Source: an uncultured Elioraea sp. (GTDB lineage: Bacteria; Pseudomonadota; Alphaproteobacteria; Acetobacterales; Acetobacteraceae). Taken from it: 64,000 bases of DNA. Positions 45,810 to 57,157 of this stretch are shown piece by piece. Below the pieces are notes generated by a model, which searched no databases, was not told the DNA's origin, and saw nothing but the letters and a program-made list of their open reading frames with translations. Location: positions 1 to 64,000 of the forward strand of contig CALFVI010000038.1 of assembly GCA_937928775.1 (NCBI GenBank), in the 5' to 3' direction. Each line of letters begins with the position of its first letter. Position 1 is the stretch's first letter. Made by a program: the position numbers and the translations under genes.

Positions 45810-47393
45810 TCAGGCGCGACGCACGTTCCAGAACACGGGAATGCCAAAGGGCTGCATCACGCCGGTGATGCTGCGCCGGTGCGCGAGCGGCTGGAAGAAC
45901 TGACCGAGCGGAATATAGGGTACCTCGTCCAGCACGACCTTCTGGATCTCGGCGGCGATCCGCTTCTGCGCCTCGAGATCGGGCGCCTCGAACCAGGCAT
46001 CGCGCAGCTCCTCGATGCGCGGGATGTCCGGCCAGCCGGGCCAAGCCTGCGCGCCGGAGCCGCGCATAGCGTGGTGGCCTGCAGGATTGATGTGGTCAAG
46101 TCCCGCCCAGTTGGTGCAGAAGATGTTCCAACCGCCGCGCTCGATCGGCTCGCGCGAGGCGCGCCTCTGCACCACTGTGCCCCAGTCCATCGCCTGGTAA
46201 TCGACATTGAGGCCGAGGCGCCGCAACAGGTCGCCCGTCACCTGGCTCAGCGCGGCGAGGGAAGCGATGTCGGTGGTGGCGAGCAGCACAATGCGCTCCC
46301 CATTGTAGCCGCTTTCGCGGATCAGTCGGCGGGCTTCGTTCAGGTCGCCCTGCATGAGATCGAGCCCGACGTCGGTCGCAAGCGGCGTACCAGGCGTGAA
46401 CACGCCAACTCCGGTTTTCCAGTACTTCGGATCCGCCCCCATCACCGCGGCCATGTAGTCGGCCTGGTTCACCGCGCGCAGAAGCCCCTGGCGGAACCGC
46501 TTGTTGTTCGTCGGCGCGGTCAGGAAGTTCGGCCGCAGGATTGAGATCGAGCCGAGCGGGTCGGGCGTAAAAATGTTGACGTTGCGGTTGCGTGATAGGA
46601 TCGGGATGTAATCAGCGGTGAGGGTCTCCCACCAATCCACCTCGCCGGATTGGATCGCTGCGGCCGCAGTCGCGAAATCAGGGATGATGTGCCATTCGAT
46701 GCGGTCGAAATGAACCACCTTCGGACCGGCAGTGCCTGAGACCGCGCCGGACGCCCGCGGCTGGTAGCCGGCGAACCGCTCGTAGACCACGCGCGACCCG
46801 GCGACGAACTCGTCGCGCTTGAAGGTGAAAGGCCCGGAACCGATGATCTGTTCCGGCCGGATCTGGGTGAAAGCATCCGTCGCCGCGACCCGTTCGGGCA
46901 TGATGAAACAGACGTTCGAAGGCGGTTTCGCCAACGCATCGAGCATCAGGCCGAAGGGCCGCTTCAGGCGGATGCGGAAGCGCCGATCGTCGATCGCCGC
47001 CATCTCGTCGGTAAGTGCGGCAAGCCGGGCACCCATCGCGTCGCGCTTCGCCCAGCGCGCGATGGAGGCGACACAGTCGCGCGCCCGCACGGGCTCGCCG
47101 TCGTGAAACCGCAGCCCCTCGCGCAGCGTGAAGGTCCAGACCTTGCCGTCGCCCTCGACCGTGTGCCCCTCCACCATCTGGGGCTGCGGGCGATACTGCT
47201 CGTCGAGGCCGTAGAGCGTGTCCCAAACGAGGAAACCGTGGTTGCGGCTGACATAGGCCGTCGTCCAGACCGGGTCGACGACCGTGAGGTTGGCGTGCGG
47301 GATGAACTTCAGCGTGCGCGCGGCCTGCGCACGCGGAAGCGAGGGGGCGGCAAGGGTGGCGGCCGCTGCGCCGAGAAAGGTGCGACGCTTCAT
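45810..47393 (-). CDS. Dipeptide-type ABC transporter substrate-binding protein
   Basis: MKRRTFLGAAAATLAAPSLPRAQA signal; SBP_bac_5-like sequence, paralogue of 44115-45647. Confidence 0.93.
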   Translation of the reverse strand: MKRRTFLGAAAATLAAPSLPRAQAARTLKFIPHANLTVVDPVWTTAYVSRNHGFLVWDTLYGLDEQYRPQPQMVEGHTVEGDGKVWTFTLREGLRFHDGEPVRARDCVASIARWAKRDAMGARLAALTDEMAAIDDRRFRIRLKRPFGLMLDALAKPPSNVCFIMPERVAATDAFTQIRPEQIIGSGPFTFKRDEFVAGSRVVYERFAGYQPRASGAVSGTAGPKVVHFDRIEWHIIPDFATAAAAIQSGEVDWWETLTADYIPILSRNRNVNIFTPDPLGSISILRPNFLTAPTNNKRFRQGLLRAVNQADYMAAVMGADPKYWKTGVGVFTPGTPLATDVGLDLMQGDLNEARRLIRESGYNGERIVLLATTDIASLAALSQVTGDLLRRLGLNVDYQAMDWGTVVQRRASREPIERGGWNIFCTNWAGLDHINPAGHHAMRGSGAQAWPGWPDIPRIEELRDAWFEAPDLEAQKRIAAEIQKVVLDEVPYIPLGQFFQPLAHRRSITGVMQPFGIPVFWNVRRA

Positions 47394-47459
47394 CGTCCAT
47401 TCTCCCCGTAGGCACGGTTCTCCTCAACGTCAGAGCATGACGCGGCCAAGCCGTCCCGT

Positions 47460-49001
47460 CTATGGCGGAAAGTGACCAAAGTCGATCTTCGGCTGATCTT
47501 CCGTCTCGATCCAGACCGCCTTGGGGCGAGTGTAGGCCGCCAGCGCCTCGCGCCCCGAGGATCGACCGTGGCCCGAGGCAGCAAAACCGCCAAAGGGCAC
47601 CGAGACATGGATGGTGCGGTAGCCGTTCACCTACACGGTGCCTGCGCGCAGCGCTGCCGCAACCCGATGCGCGCGCGAAACGTCGCGCGTCCACACACCG
47701 GCGGCAAGGCCGAAGCGCGTGCCGTTGGCAAGCGCGATCGCCCCCGCCTCATCGGCAAAGGGGAGCACCGCAAGCACAGGGCCGAACACCTCCTCCTGCG
47801 CGACCTCGGCCTGCACCGAAGCGGGAGCAAGAATGGTCGGCGCGAGCCAGAACCCCCCTCTTGGCAGGCCGGACGGAGCCGACCCGCCGCAGAGCAGGCG
47901 CCCGCCCTCCGCCACCGCCTGCGCTACCATGCCGCGCACCCTGGCAAACTGGCGCGCATTCGCGATCGGGCCCATCTCGGTCGCCGGGTCGAGAGGGGCG
48001 CCGACGACGATCCGCGCCGCCCCGCAGACGAGGTCGGCGAGGAACCGCTCGAGGATACTCTGCTGAACAAGAAGCCTCGAGCCCGCCACACAGGACTGCC
48101 CGCAGCCGGCGAAGATCGCGGCCTGAGCGCCACGCACCGCCGCCTCCCAGTCGCAGTCGGCGAAGACGATGTTGGCACTCTTGCCGCCGAGTTCGAGCAG
48201 CACAGGTATGCCGCGCTTCGCGCAGGCGACCGACACCGCAGCCCCGCCTTCCGCTCCGCCGACATAGGTCGCCATCGCCACGCTCGCATGGGTCAAGAGC
48301 GCCTGCGCTGTGGTGGCACCCGCTCCGGGCACCACCGTCAGCACGCCGGGGGGCAGACCAGCCCGTTCCGCGAGTGCCGCGAACGCAAGCGAGGTGAGAG
48401 GTGAAAGTTCCGAGGGCTTGAGGATACAGACATTGCCGGCGGCAAGAATGGGCGCGACGTTCCAGCCGGCGGTGAAGAGCGGGGCGTTCCACGGCGTGAT
48501 CGCGACCACGATGCCCTGCGGCTCGTGGGTGACGAGAACCCGATGCGAGGTCGGAACGGGCACCACCCGCCCTTCGAGCTTGTCCGCCCACCCCGCCCAG
48601 TAGCGCAACATGTCGGCCACCGCTGCCACCTCGCGCCGGCAATCGCGGATCGGCTTGCCGCTCGCCGCCGCCTCGAGTTCGGCAAGCGACTCTCCCGCCG
48701 CCGCCACGGCCTCGCCCCACGCCCACAGCAGACGCCCACGCGCCGCGGCCGTCAGCCGCGACCAGACGCGGAACCCCGCCTCCGCCGCCCGCACGGCCTC
48801 GGCGGCGAGACGCGCACCGGCGTCGCGGTAGCGCAGGATCTCCTCGCCGGTCGCAGGGTCGACCAAAGCAATCTCTTCGCCCTCTCCAGAAGCGAGCGAC
48901 CCTGCGATCCACGCGCCGGGAACAGCCCCCTCGCCCATCAGCTCACGCCAGCGCACGAGGGCAATCGCGGGCGACGCGGGCGGTAAGACGGCGTTAGTCA
49001 C
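47460..49001 (-). pseudogene. Aldehyde dehydrogenase family gene with one internal TAG (47631-47633)
   Basis: ORF 47631-49001 is ALDH (FTAGWNVAPILAAGNVCILKPSELSPLTSLAFAALAERAGLPPGVLTVVPG); same frame continues after TAG as VNGYRTIHVSVPFGGFAASGHGRSSGREALAAYTRPKAVWIETEDQPKIDFGHFPP*. Confidence 0.9.
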
Positions 49002-49851
49002 CCCGTGGCTCCTCGATCAAAGCGGCAGGCACGCGGTTGAAATCGGCCACATCGGGTACGGCGCTCGCCAGCCAGCGCCGCACCGCCTCGAGAACGAGCC
49101 CCTCGCTCAGCCCAACCTCCGCCGCAAGCGCGGCCGCCAGCTGCAGGTCCTTGCGCATCAGCCCGGCGGTGAAACCGGAATCGAACCGGCCCGAGAGGAT
49201 CCAGCGGGGCAGGTTCACCTCCGTCGCCGCCGACCGCCCCGAAGCGCCATTGATCGCCTCTAGCGCACGCGCGGGCTCGACCCCGGCACGACGCGCGAGC
49301 GCCATCACCTCCGCCGCTGCGATCAGGTTCGCACCCAGGAGGAGGTTGTTGGCGAGCTTGGCGACCGCGCCCGCCCCGGGCCCCCCGACATGGACGATGC
49401 GCGCGGCGAGATCCGCGAGCACAGGGCGGGCGACAGCCAGCGCCTCCGCCTCGCCGCCCGCCATCACCAGAAGCCTTCCCTCCGCAGCGCCGGCAGGACC
49501 GCCGGAGACGGGGGCGTCGATCCAGCCAAGGCCCAAGGCGGCGAAGGGGCCGGCAAGCGCGCGCGGTGTCGCCGGCGCAACCGTGGAGGTGTCCACCACC
49601 ACCCCGCCCGCGCGAATTCCGGCAGTCTGCAGCCGTTCCGCCACCGCCCGCACCGCCAAATCGTCTGGCAGCGAGAGCAGGACGACCTCCGCCCCCAAAG
49701 CAGCCTCCTCGGTCAACACAATGCCCGCGGCGTGCGCCTCGTCGCGCCGGCCGAGGGCTGTGTCCCAGCCCCGCACCGCGTGCCCGCGCTCGACCAGCCG
49801 GCGTGCCATGGCACGCCCCATCCGGCCGAGGCCGATCCCCGCGACATCCAT
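48994..49851 (-). CDS. NAD(P)-dependent oxidoreductase, 3-hydroxyisobutyrate dehydrogenase-like
   Basis: GLGRMGRAMARRLVERGHAVRGWDT; APVSGGPAGAAEGRLLVMAGG; KLANNLLLGANLIAAAEVMAL. Confidence 0.93.
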   Translation of the reverse strand: MDVAGIGLGRMGRAMARRLVERGHAVRGWDTALGRRDEAHAAGIVLTEEAALGAEVVLLSLPDDLAVRAVAERLQTAGIRAGGVVVDTSTVAPATPRALAGPFAALGLGWIDAPVSGGPAGAAEGRLLVMAGGEAEALAVARPVLADLAARIVHVGGPGAGAVAKLANNLLLGANLIAAAEVMALARRAGVEPARALEAINGASGRSAATEVNLPRWILSGRFDSGFTAGLMRKDLQLAAALAAEVGLSEGLVLEAVRRWLASAVPDVADFNRVPAALIEEPRGD

Positions 49852-49858
49852 CGTTCCC

Positions 49859-50602
49859 TCACAGGCACAAGCCGCCGTCCACGCCGATCACCTGGCCGGT
49901 GACGTAGGAGGCCTCGCGCGAGAGGAGGAAGGCGATCACGGCTGCCACTTCGTCGGGTTCGCCCCTGCGGCCCATCGGGATCTCGAGCTCCACCGGCTGG
50001 CCCGGCGGCAAGGCGGAGGGGACGCGCTGGTCCTTGCGGATAAAGCCGGGCACGACCGCGTTCGCGGTTGCCCCGCGCGGAGCGAGGGCGACAGCAAGCG
50101 AGCGCACCAGCGCCTCGAGGGCGGACTTGGCGGCGGCGGAGGCCGGGAACTGCGGCAGGCGCGGCCGCATCGCGTGCGCGACGAAGGAGCCCACCGCGAC
50201 CACCCGCCCGCCTTCGCCGAGATGGGGCAGCGCCGCCTCGGCCATGGCGGCGAACGCCCGCGCGATCGGGGCAAACGAACCGTCCAGTCGTGCGGGCGCG
50301 AGCGACCCCCAAGGCGTCGGGTCGGAGAAGCCGGCGTTGGCGACGAGGCCGTCCAGCCGACCGAAGCGGTTACGGCAGGTGCCGATCAGCGCCGGTGCGA
50401 CGGCAGGATCGGCGAGATCGCCCAGAACCGTCTCGACACGCGCACCCGCCGTCTCGGCCGCGGCAGCGACCCGCTGCAGCCGGTCCGCGCTGGCTCGTGT
50501 GTGCAGGACAAGGGCGACGCCCGGGCGGGAGAGGCGGACCGCGGTCGCCGCCCCGATGCCGCTCGCCGCCCCGGTGATCACGATCGCGCGCTCGACCATC
50601 AC
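49859..50602 (-). CDS. SDR family oxidoreductase
   Basis: ITGAASGIGAATAVRLS; LVANAGFSDP; C-terminal GQVIGVDGGLCL. Confidence 0.9.
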   Translation of the reverse strand: MMVERAIVITGAASGIGAATAVRLSRPGVALVLHTRASADRLQRVAAAAETAGARVETVLGDLADPAVAPALIGTCRNRFGRLDGLVANAGFSDPTPWGSLAPARLDGSFAPIARAFAAMAEAALPHLGEGGRVVAVGSFVAHAMRPRLPQFPASAAAKSALEALVRSLAVALAPRGATANAVVPGFIRKDQRVPSALPPGQPVELEIPMGRRGEPDEVAAVIAFLLSREASYVTGQVIGVDGGLCL

Positions 50603-50724
50603 GGGCGAAGCTAGGCCGGAACGGAGGACGGTGGTAGCGGGGCAGACGCGATGGCGTGATCGTCGCCCCTGGTTCCGTTGAGCGGCCGCCCTGCTATAGG
50701 GCGGCGGTCGTCGGAGGTCGGTCG

Positions 50725-51549
50725 ATGTTCAGCGTCGTTCAGGTGTCGGACAGCCACGTCTCGCTGCGCCTGCCCCGCTTCAACGCGAACTGGGAGGCCG
50801 CGGTGGCCGCGGTGAACCGGCTTTCGCCCGATCTCGTCGTGCACACAGGCGATGCAACTCTGGATGGTGCGGATTCGGAGGAGGACTGCGCTTTCGCTGC
50901 CCGCAGCCTCGCCGCCCTTTCGGCTCCCGTGCGGATCGTGCCCGGCAATCACGACGTGGGCGACGGGAGGTCGCGCAGCCAGCCCGCGACCCGGGATCGC
51001 CTGGCGCGGTTCGAGCGTCATTTCGGCCCAGCCCTCTGGACGGAGGACCGGCCGGGGTGGCGTCTGATCGGGCTAAACAGCCAGGCGTTGGGCGCGGGAG
51101 ACGGGCTCGATCACGCCGTGGCGGAGGCCATCGCGGAGGCTTTGCGAAGCCTCGGCGATCGCCGGATGGCGGTGTTTTTGCACAAGCCGGCGCTCATCAC
51201 GGCGTTGGAGGAAGGCGAGGTCGGCTACTGGGCGGTGCCGCCTGAAGCACGCGGCCCCCTCGCCGCCCTGCTCACCCACCCCGCGTTGCGCCTCTTGGCT
51301 TCCGGGCATCTCCACGTCGCGCGGCTCTCCGCCTTCGGCCCCGCCACCCTCGCCTGGTGCCCGGCGACGGGGTTTTTGGTCGGCGAGAAGCTTTTGCCGG
51401 ACGCGCAGGGCGGGATGCGCCAGCTCGGCCTGATGCGCCACGTGTTCCGCGAGGATCGGGTCGAGACGGAGATCCTCGCCATTCCCGAGGCGGAACCGAT
51501 CGAGATCGATTCCTTCGTCGACGAGATCTATCCCCCGGAAAAGGGCTGA
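50725..51549 (+). CDS. Metallophosphoesterase
   Basis: VVQVSDSHVSLR, VVHTGDATLDG, VPGNHDVGDG, SGHLHVARL motifs. Confidence 0.92.
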   Translation: MFSVVQVSDSHVSLRLPRFNANWEAAVAAVNRLSPDLVVHTGDATLDGADSEEDCAFAARSLAALSAPVRIVPGNHDVGDGRSRSQPATRDRLARFERHFGPALWTEDRPGWRLIGLNSQALGAGDGLDHAVAEAIAEALRSLGDRRMAVFLHKPALITALEEGEVGYWAVPPEARGPLAALLTHPALRLLASGHLHVARLSAFGPATLAWCPATGFLVGEKLLPDAQGGMRQLGLMRHVFREDRVETEILAIPEAEPIEIDSFVDEIYPPEKG

Positions 51550-51550
51550 G

Positions 51551-52012
51551 GTGCGCGTGACGTCGACCCCGCCCTCGCCCGCTGCGCCATCACGCGGCAT
51601 CGCCGGCCCGCTGCCGCTGGCGGCACAGGTCCTGCGGTTCGGCGTCATCGGCAGCCTTGGCTTCCTGGTCGATACGGCGACCGTGTACGCGGCGCATTTC
51701 GGCTTGGGCCTCGGGCTTTATGTCGCCGGCGTGCTCGGCTTTCTGGTCGCTGCCAGCTTCACCTGGGCGATGAACAGGCGCTTCACCTTCCCCGAGGCGC
51801 GAGGAGAGGCGCGCGGGCGGCAATGGGCACGCTTCGTCGCCACGCAGACGCTCGGATTTCTGGTCAACCGCGGCACCTATGCCGGGCTGGTCGCCTTCGT
51901 TGCTGTCGCGCGTGAACACCCCGTCCTGGCCGTCGCTGCAGGCTCGCTTGCGGGCATGGCGCTGAACTTCCTCACCGCCCGCACCATCGCCTTCCGCGCA
52001 GGGGGTGCATGA
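51551..52012 (+). CDS. GtrA family protein
   Basis: QVLRFGVIGSLGFLVDTATVYAAHFGLG...FTWAMNRRFTF. Confidence 0.9.
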   Translation: MRVTSTPPSPAAPSRGIAGPLPLAAQVLRFGVIGSLGFLVDTATVYAAHFGLGLGLYVAGVLGFLVAASFTWAMNRRFTFPEARGEARGRQWARFVATQTLGFLVNRGTYAGLVAFVAVAREHPVLAVAAGSLAGMALNFLTARTIAFRAGGA

Positions 52013-52940
52013 CTGCCCCCCCTGCCCGCCTCGCAGGCGAGGTCGCGGCTGCGCCGCGCATTGCCGTCCTCATTCCCTGTTTCAACGAGGCAGCGGCGAT
52101 CGCAACGGTGGTGCGGGACTTCCGCGCCGCTCTGCCGGACGCAATCGTCTACGTCTACGACAACAACTCGACAGACGGCACGGCGGAGGTCGCGCGCGCC
52201 GCCGGGGCGGTGGTGCGGCGCGAGCCGCTGCAGGGCAAAGGCAACGTGATCCGCCGCATGTTCGCCGACATCGAGGCGGACTTCTACGTGCTGGTCGACG
52301 GCGACGCCACCTACGACGCCGCGGCCGCCCCTGCGATGCTTGAACGCGCGTGCCAGGAAGGCCTCGACATGGTTACCGGCGTGCGGGTGGCCGAAGGCGG
52401 GGCCGCCTATCGCCGCGGCCACCGCTTCGGCAACCGCCTGCTCACCGGCCTGGTTGCGTTCGTCTTTGGCAACCGCGTCAGCGACATGCTCTCCGGCTAC
52501 CGCGTCTTCTCGCGCCGCTTCGTCAAGAGCTTTCCCGCCCTTGCCTCAGGGTTCGAGACAGAGACGGAGTTCACCGTGCATGCGCTCGAGCTCGCGATGC
52601 CGATCGGCGAAGTGCCGGTGCGCTATCGCGAACGCCCCGCCGGCACGGCGAGCAAGCTGAACACGATCCGCGATGGCGTGCGGATCCTGCGCACCATCGT
52701 CCAGCTCGTGAAGGAGGAGCGCCCCCTTCCCTTCTTCTCGATCGCCGCTGGCCTCCTGTTCCTGTTCGGGGTTCTGCTGTTCTGGCCTGTGCTCCTGACG
52801 TACCTGGAGACGGGGTTTGTACCACGGCTGCCCACCGCCATTCTGTCGCTTGGCCTCGTGCTTCTGTCCTTCCTCTCGCTCGCCTGCGGGCTGATCCTTG
52901 ACACGGTGACGCGCGGACGGCGGGAAGCGAAACGCATCGC

Positions 52941-53969
<1,029 letters not shown>

Positions 53970-54462
53970 GGTTCGGCTAGTTTCCGTTGCGAGGATAGCT
54001 CACCACCGCAGCCGCGAGCCGGTGCCGAAGTCCACGATTGGGCGAAACGCGCGACAAAGCCCGCTCCGGTCGCGGCGGGGTGGCCAGGCGATGCCGATGA
54101 GGCCGAGTGCGCGTGCACCGAGACGCGGCTGCTGATCGCCCTTCCGCAGCCCCCCGGCGGCGCAGGCCGGCGCCGGGATGGTCGCGTCGAAGGGCGCAAC
54201 CTCGGCGATTCGCCGCGAGAGGGTCGCGGCCTAGGGAAGGGCTCCGTCATCGAACCGGCACGGTGCGATGCGCCACACGGCACAGCAAGAGTGCCGCATT
54301 GCGCGGCAGCTTGCCTCTCCGAAAGGCAAAGGGGCGGCACGCGAGCCAGCTTGATGTGCCCCCTCGCGCGCAGCACCTTTGCATTCCATTTGCATGCCGC
54401 GAAATGGTTGCCCACGCGCGACCGACCGGCACAGGATCTCAACGGGAACGGGAGACGAAGCG

Positions 54463-55479
54463 ATGACGATGATGAAGTGGCGGATCGATCGGCGGCGCGC
54501 CCTCGGCCTCATCGGCGGCGCCGCCTTGGTTCCGGTGCCAAATGCGCGCGTCAATGCCCAAATGCTCGACAAGGTGTCGTTCCAGACCAATTGGAGAGCC
54601 CAGGCCGAGCACGGCGGCTACTATCAGGCGGTCGCTGCCGGCATCTATCGCCGCTACGGCATCGACTGCGACCTGCGCATGGGCGGGCCGCAGCAGAATC
54701 CCGGCCAGCTCCTGCTTGCCGGACGGGTCGACATGATCATGTCAGGCGGCTTTTCGGCCCTCAACTACGTGCGCGAGGGCCTGCCCTTCCTCTGCATCGC
54801 CGCCATCATGCAAAAGGATCCCCAGATCCTGATGACGCACGAGGGCAACGGCATCAACAGCTTCGAGGACATGCGCGGGCGGCCGATCCTCGTTGGCGCG
54901 GTCGGGCGCGTCACCTACTGGCCGTTTCTGCGGGCGAAGTTCGGCTTCACCGATGACCAGATCCGCCCCTACACGTTCAATCTGGCGCCCTTCCTGCAGG
55001 ACAGGATGGCGATCCAGCAGGGCTTCCTCTCCTCCGAACCTTATGCCGCGCAGCAGGCAGGGGCGAAACCGAAGGTGTTCCTGATCGCCGACGCCGGATT
55101 CGAGAACTACCAGACCACGATCGACGTCTCCCGCCGCATGATCACGGAGAAGCGGGATCTTGTACAGCGCTTTGTCAACGCCACCATCGAGGGCTGGTCG
55201 CAATATATGCGGCGGCAGGACATCGAGGCGGCGAATCGCCTCATCATGCGGGATAATCCGGAGATGACGCAGGACAAGATCGACTACGCAATCGATGTGA
55301 TGAACCGCCACGGCATCGTCATCTCCGGCGACGCCGAACGGCTGGGCATCGGGGCGATGACGGACGAACGCTGGGAGCGTTTCTACACCACGATGGCGAA
55401 TGCCGGCATCTATCCGCAGGGGATGGCCTTCCGAAACGCTTACACGCTCGAGTTCGTCAACAAGCGGGTTGGGCTCTGA
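54463..55479 (+). CDS. ABC transporter substrate-binding protein, NMT1/THI5-like
   Basis: KVSFQTNWRAQAEHGGYYQAVAAGIYRRYGIDCDLRMGGPQQNPGQLLLAGRVDMIMSGG. Confidence 0.9.
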   Translation: MTMMKWRIDRRRALGLIGGAALVPVPNARVNAQMLDKVSFQTNWRAQAEHGGYYQAVAAGIYRRYGIDCDLRMGGPQQNPGQLLLAGRVDMIMSGGFSALNYVREGLPFLCIAAIMQKDPQILMTHEGNGINSFEDMRGRPILVGAVGRVTYWPFLRAKFGFTDDQIRPYTFNLAPFLQDRMAIQQGFLSSEPYAAQQAGAKPKVFLIADAGFENYQTTIDVSRRMITEKRDLVQRFVNATIEGWSQYMRRQDIEAANRLIMRDNPEMTQDKIDYAIDVMNRHGIVISGDAERLGIGAMTDERWERFYTTMANAGIYPQGMAFRNAYTLEFVNKRVGL

Positions 55480-55550
55480 CCACGACGACGACAACGGCTG
55501 CGGCCGAGTGGGCGGCGCAGACGCCCCGTCCACTGGTTCGTCTGCGCGGG

Positions 55551-56291
55551 GTGGAGAAGCGCTTCAGGAACGGCACGCTCGCGCTTCGCGGTGTTGATCT
55601 CGACATCGGCCGCGGCGATTTCCTCTCCCTTCTGGGCCCCTCGGGGTGCGGCAAATCCACTCTGCTGCGGATCCTGGCCGGCTTGATTGAACCGTCTGCC
55701 GGTTCGCTCGATTGGCCGATGGCGGTGCACGACTCGCGCGGGGCAGCGAAGCCGAAGCTTGGCTTCGTCTTCCAGGAGCCGACTTTGCTGCCGTGGGCGA
55801 CGGCGCTTGCCAACGTCGCTCTTCCCTTGCGCCTCGAGGGCATGGCGCGGTCGGAGCGGGAGCACCGCGCCGCCACCGCCCTGGCGCGGGTCGGTTTGGC
55901 TGGGTTCGAAACGGCCTATCCACGCGCCCTGTCAGGGGGCATGAAGATGCGCGTTTCCATCGCGCGCGCCCTCGTCACCAGCCCCGACATCCTGCTGATG
56001 GACGAGCCCTTCGCCGCGCTCGATGAGATCACCCGCTTCCGCCTCAACAACGACCTTCTCTCGATCTGGCAGGAGGCCGGCTTCACCGTGGTCTTCGTCA
56101 CCCACTCCGTCTTCGAGAGCGTCTATCTCTCCGAACGCGTCGTCGTGATGGCTGCGCGTCCTGGGCGCGTGGTGCGCGAGATCGCGATTGCAGCACCCTA
56201 TCCGCGCGACGAGGCCTTCCGCACCTCGGCCGAGTACGCGGCCCTCTGCCGCACGGTGAGCCTCTGCCTCGGCGAGGCGATCGCGGCATGA
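55551..56291 (+). CDS. ABC transporter ATP-binding protein (nitrate/sulfonate/pyrimidine type); true start may be upstream in frame
   Basis: LLGPSGCGKSTLLRILAGLIEPSAG; ALSGGMKMRVSIARALVTSPDILLMDEPFAALDE. Confidence 0.92.
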   Translation: MEKRFRNGTLALRGVDLDIGRGDFLSLLGPSGCGKSTLLRILAGLIEPSAGSLDWPMAVHDSRGAAKPKLGFVFQEPTLLPWATALANVALPLRLEGMARSEREHRAATALARVGLAGFETAYPRALSGGMKMRVSIARALVTSPDILLMDEPFAALDEITRFRLNNDLLSIWQEAGFTVVFVTHSVFESVYLSERVVVMAARPGRVVREIAIAAPYPRDEAFRTSAEYAALCRTVSLCLGEAIAA

Positions 56292-57151
56292 GCGAGGCGA
56301 TCGCGCTGCCTCGGGTCGAGGAGGAGGCACGGCCGCGCCCGGCCGTGCGCCGCGTGTTGGGCCTGTCGCGCGATGCCTGGCCGCGAATCCTGATGCCGCT
56401 GATCATCGGCATCGCCTCCCTCGGCGCCTGGGAGACCGCGGTGAGGGTGAACGAAGTGCCGCCCTGGATCGTGCCCGCACCCTCCGTGATCTGGGCGACG
56501 CTGCTGCGCGATTGGCACACGCTCTCCGTCTCGCTCTGGATCACGCTGCAGATCACCTTCGCTGCGCTTGCCTCTGCCGCCGGGCTTGGCCTGCTGCTCG
56601 CCATCCTGTTCGCGCAGTCGAAATGGATCGAACTGAGCCTATTTCCTTATGCCGTTGTGCTGCAGGTCACCCCGATCGTCGCCATCGCACCTCTGATTAT
56701 CATCTGGGTAGATGACGTTCGGCTGGCACTCCTCATCTGCGCCTGGATTGTCGCCTTTTTCCCAATCCTCTCCAATACCACGCTAGGGTTGAATTCCGCC
56801 GATCACAATCTGCGCGACCTATTCCGTCTCTATCGCGCCTCGCGGGTGCAGGAGCTGTTCTTGCTCCGCCTGCCGGCAGCCATGCCGCTGTTCCTCGCTG
56901 GGCTTCGCATCTCGGGTGGGCTTGCCTTGATCGGTGCCATCGTCGCCGAGTTCGTCGCCGGCACTGGTGGGCGGTCCTCGGGCCTTGCCTACCGCATTCT
57001 CGAGGCGGGCTATCAGCTGCAGATCCCGCGCATGTTCGCTGCCCTTTTCCTGATCTGCGTGACGGGGATCGTGATCTTCCTCGTTCTCGGCTTTGTTCAA
57101 CACCTGCTGCTGCGGCACTGGCACGAAAGCGCTGTGCGCCGCGAAGGCTGA
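56288..57151 (+). CDS. ABC transporter permease (SsuC/ThiX type)
   Basis: PLIIGIASLGAWETAVRVNEVPPWIVPAPSVIWATLLRDW; permease loop. Confidence 0.92.
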   Translation: MSEAIALPRVEEEARPRPAVRRVLGLSRDAWPRILMPLIIGIASLGAWETAVRVNEVPPWIVPAPSVIWATLLRDWHTLSVSLWITLQITFAALASAAGLGLLLAILFAQSKWIELSLFPYAVVLQVTPIVAIAPLIIIWVDDVRLALLICAWIVAFFPILSNTTLGLNSADHNLRDLFRLYRASRVQELFLLRLPAAMPLFLAGLRISGGLALIGAIVAEFVAGTGGRSSGLAYRILEAGYQLQIPRMFAALFLICVTGIVIFLVLGFVQHLLLRHWHESAVRREG

Positions 57152-57157
57152 CCCGCG

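Noticed and set aside
54000-54460. TPP riboswitch upstream of the NMT1-like SBP
   Set aside because: CUGAGA and the conserved ACCUGA-type core were not found by eye
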